Source: Verrucomicrobiota bacterium
GTDB lineage: Bacteria; Verrucomicrobiota; Verrucomicrobiia; Opitutales; Opitutaceae
Direction of reading: 5' to 3'
Assembly (NCBI GenBank): GCA_030916665.1
Contig: JAUPWC010000035.1
Coordinates: 1 to 15,250 of the forward strand
Length of the DNA: 15,250 nucleotides
How positions within the stretch are numbered: the first letter of the stretch is position 1; each line of letters opens with the position of its first letter. Shown in pieces: positions 14,226 through 15,250 of this stretch. A program made the translations under genes and the position numbers. Under the pieces are notes generated by a model. It was not told where the DNA came from, searched no databases, and worked only from the letters and a program-made list of their open reading frames with translations.

Positions 14226-15250
14226 TCAGCGGGTGTCGGGCATCTTCAGGCCGCGGCTGGCGAGATAGCCGGGGACGTCCATCAGCAGGATGCCGTAACC
14301 GTAGCCGGTTTCGTCGGTGGTCTTGGAGAGTTGGAAGGCCATGAAGCGTCCGTCGGGGGAGATGACGCCCTGGGAGGCCTTGAAGCCGGGGTCGTCGTTG
14401 AAGAACGTGAGGCGCTGGGTCGCGCCGGAGCCGTCGAGGGCGAGGATGTAGAGGTCGATGCCAGTGTAGTTTTTCTGGCCGCGGAAGTTGTGCGCGTGGC
14501 GGCTGCTTTCGATGAGGGTGTGGCGGCCGTCGGGAAAGATGCCCTCGGGTTCGGAGTAGCGGTCGGGCAGTCGCGAGTAATCGGTGAGTTTGCCGGTGTT
14601 AAGGTCGAGACCGTAGGTCTCGGAGAGGGTGTTGTCGCGCGAAGTGTAGATATTGAAGATCAGCTCGTGCTCGGCACCGGGACGGAAGTCCTGCGCCTCG
14701 ATCTTGCTGTCGGGGCGGTGGAGGTCGGCGTGGTGGAGCACGACGCGGTCATTCGCGAGGTGCGGGTTGCCGGCGGCGTCGTAGGCGATGTCGGCGACGT
14801 GGAATTCGTCCTTCACTGCCCAGGAGATGCGCATCTGGGTGCGCGAGACGGCGGGGCCTTCACGGCAGAAGGCACCGAGGGCGACGGGGGCGCGGCCGGA
14901 GCCGGGGCGCAGGACCCAGAGCTCGGCGTTGGCCTCGTTGCGCGACGGGCCGGGGTTGGTCGCGTCGAACTTGCGGGCGCCGGAGAGGAGGATGTCGCCG
15001 TTGGCCAGATACAGGGCGCGCACGTAGCCCTCGTGGTGGTAGTGGTGAGTCAGGGGGAAAACCTCGCGTGTGGCGAGGTCGAGCTCGAAGACATCACCGT
15101 AAGTTTTCTCGAGGAAGACGATGCGTTTCCCGTCGGGCGACCAGTCGGGGCGGTCGCCGAAGGTGGTGACGGCCGTGATGAACGCCGGCATGGGGTGCGG
15201 GTAGTTAAGTTCCTTGATGCTGCGGGCGTGGGCCGTGCCGCCGAGGAGCG
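14226..15250 (-). CDS. Secreted PD40/TolB-like beta-propeller protein (N-terminus beyond window)
   Basis: The frame is open through the right edge. An internal Met codon at 15189-15191 is not the start: in-frame codons upstream encode ...LLGGTAHARSIKELNYPHP, the end of a signal peptide with an A-H-A cleavage motif, so the true start lies outside. About 341 residues are visible. Repeating blade motifs typical of PD40 (WD40-like, TolB-type) propellers are seen: RPDWSPDGKRIVFLE near the N-terminus, PEGIFPDGRHTLIE in the last third and QGVISPDGRFMAFQ near the end. Such secreted propellers bind proteins or sugars or act as lyase-like enzymes; nothing here identifies which. A conserved-looking ESSRHAHNF block with several His/Arg is a candidate functional site. 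It is the promoter-proximal visible gene ahead of the two right-hand sulfatases, separated by a stem-loop. Confidence 0.78.
   Translation of the reverse strand, partial: LLGGTAHARSIKELNYPHPMPAFITAVTTFGDRPDWSPDGKRIVFLEKTYGDVFELDLATREVFPLTHHYHHEGYVRALYLANGDILLSGARKFDATNPGPSRNEANAELWVLRPGSGRAPVALGAFCREGPAVSRTQMRISWAVKDEFHVADIAYDAAGNPHLANDRVVLHHADLHRPDSKIEAQDFRPGAEHELIFNIYTSRDNTLSETYGLDLNTGKLTDYSRLPDRYSEPEGIFPDGRHTLIESSRHAHNFRGQKNYTGIDLYILALDGSGATQRLTFFNDDPGFKASQGVISPDGRFMAFQLSKTTDETGYGYGILLMDVPGYLASRGLKMPDTR

Noticed and set aside
1..15250. CRISPR arrays, tRNA/rRNA genes, insertion sequences
   Set aside because: No regularly spaced repeats, cloverleaf-like segments, rRNA signature stretches, transposase-like reading frames or flanking terminal repeats were recognised.

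Overview
The window looks like a GC-rich piece of a Verrucomicrobiota chromosome (Opitutales/Opitutaceae-like), with Planctomycetota as the main alternative. The inference rests on gene content: secreted type I sulfatases, GH43 enzymes, a DUF1080 protein and a DUF1592/DUF1552 pair with c-type haem sites. This combination is characteristic of marine or soil Planctomycetes-Verrucomicrobia polysaccharide-degradation loci. No rRNA, tRNA, integrase, transposase or CRISPR array was seen.

Region A (1-6331, all minus strand) is a compact six-gene operon. In transcription order it holds two tandem paralogous GH43 glycosidases, a sulfatase resembling sulfamidase (SGSH), a sulfatase resembling iduronate-2-sulfatase (IDS), a DUF1080 (3-keto-glycoside hydrolase-like) protein and the start of a DUF1593/nucleoside-hydrolase-like protein cut by the window edge. 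Spacings are 50, -4 (ATGA overlap), 11, 4 and 47 nt, and every product begins with an export signal.

Region B (6332-6493) is a divergent intergenic region with a perfect 15-bp palindrome and an 8-bp-period direct repeat. It is the natural place for control of the GH43/sulfatase operon and the plus-strand pair.

Region C (6494-10925, plus strand) is a two-gene unit: a ~1000-residue exported protein with two CxxCH sites and the DUF1587-1595-1592-1588-1585 domain series, then a Tat-exported DUF1552 protein. The two genes are bridged by a six-codon mini-ORF that overlaps the stop of the first and the start of the second.

Region D (10926-11093) is a short convergent spacer with no clear feature. 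Region E (11094-15250, minus strand) holds two more sulfatases and, upstream, a secreted PD40/TolB-like beta-propeller whose N-terminus lies beyond the right edge. A perfect 9-bp stem-loop sits just after the propeller gene.

Taken together the locus looks like a periplasmic or outer-envelope system that desulfates and trims a sulfated polysaccharide. GH43 removes terminal pentose-type sugars, four sulfatases remove sulfate esters or N-sulfates at different positions, and DUF1080 may cleave oxidised (3-keto) glycosides. The haem protein/DUF1552 pair could supply an oxidative step or electron outlet, but this is inference. Sulfatase and GH43 types would fit a xylose-containing algal sulfated polymer such as ulvan, or a glycosaminoglycan-like polymer, but the sequence does not decide the substrate. 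No transporter, regulator, sulfatase-maturation enzyme or sugar dehydrogenase lies in the window.
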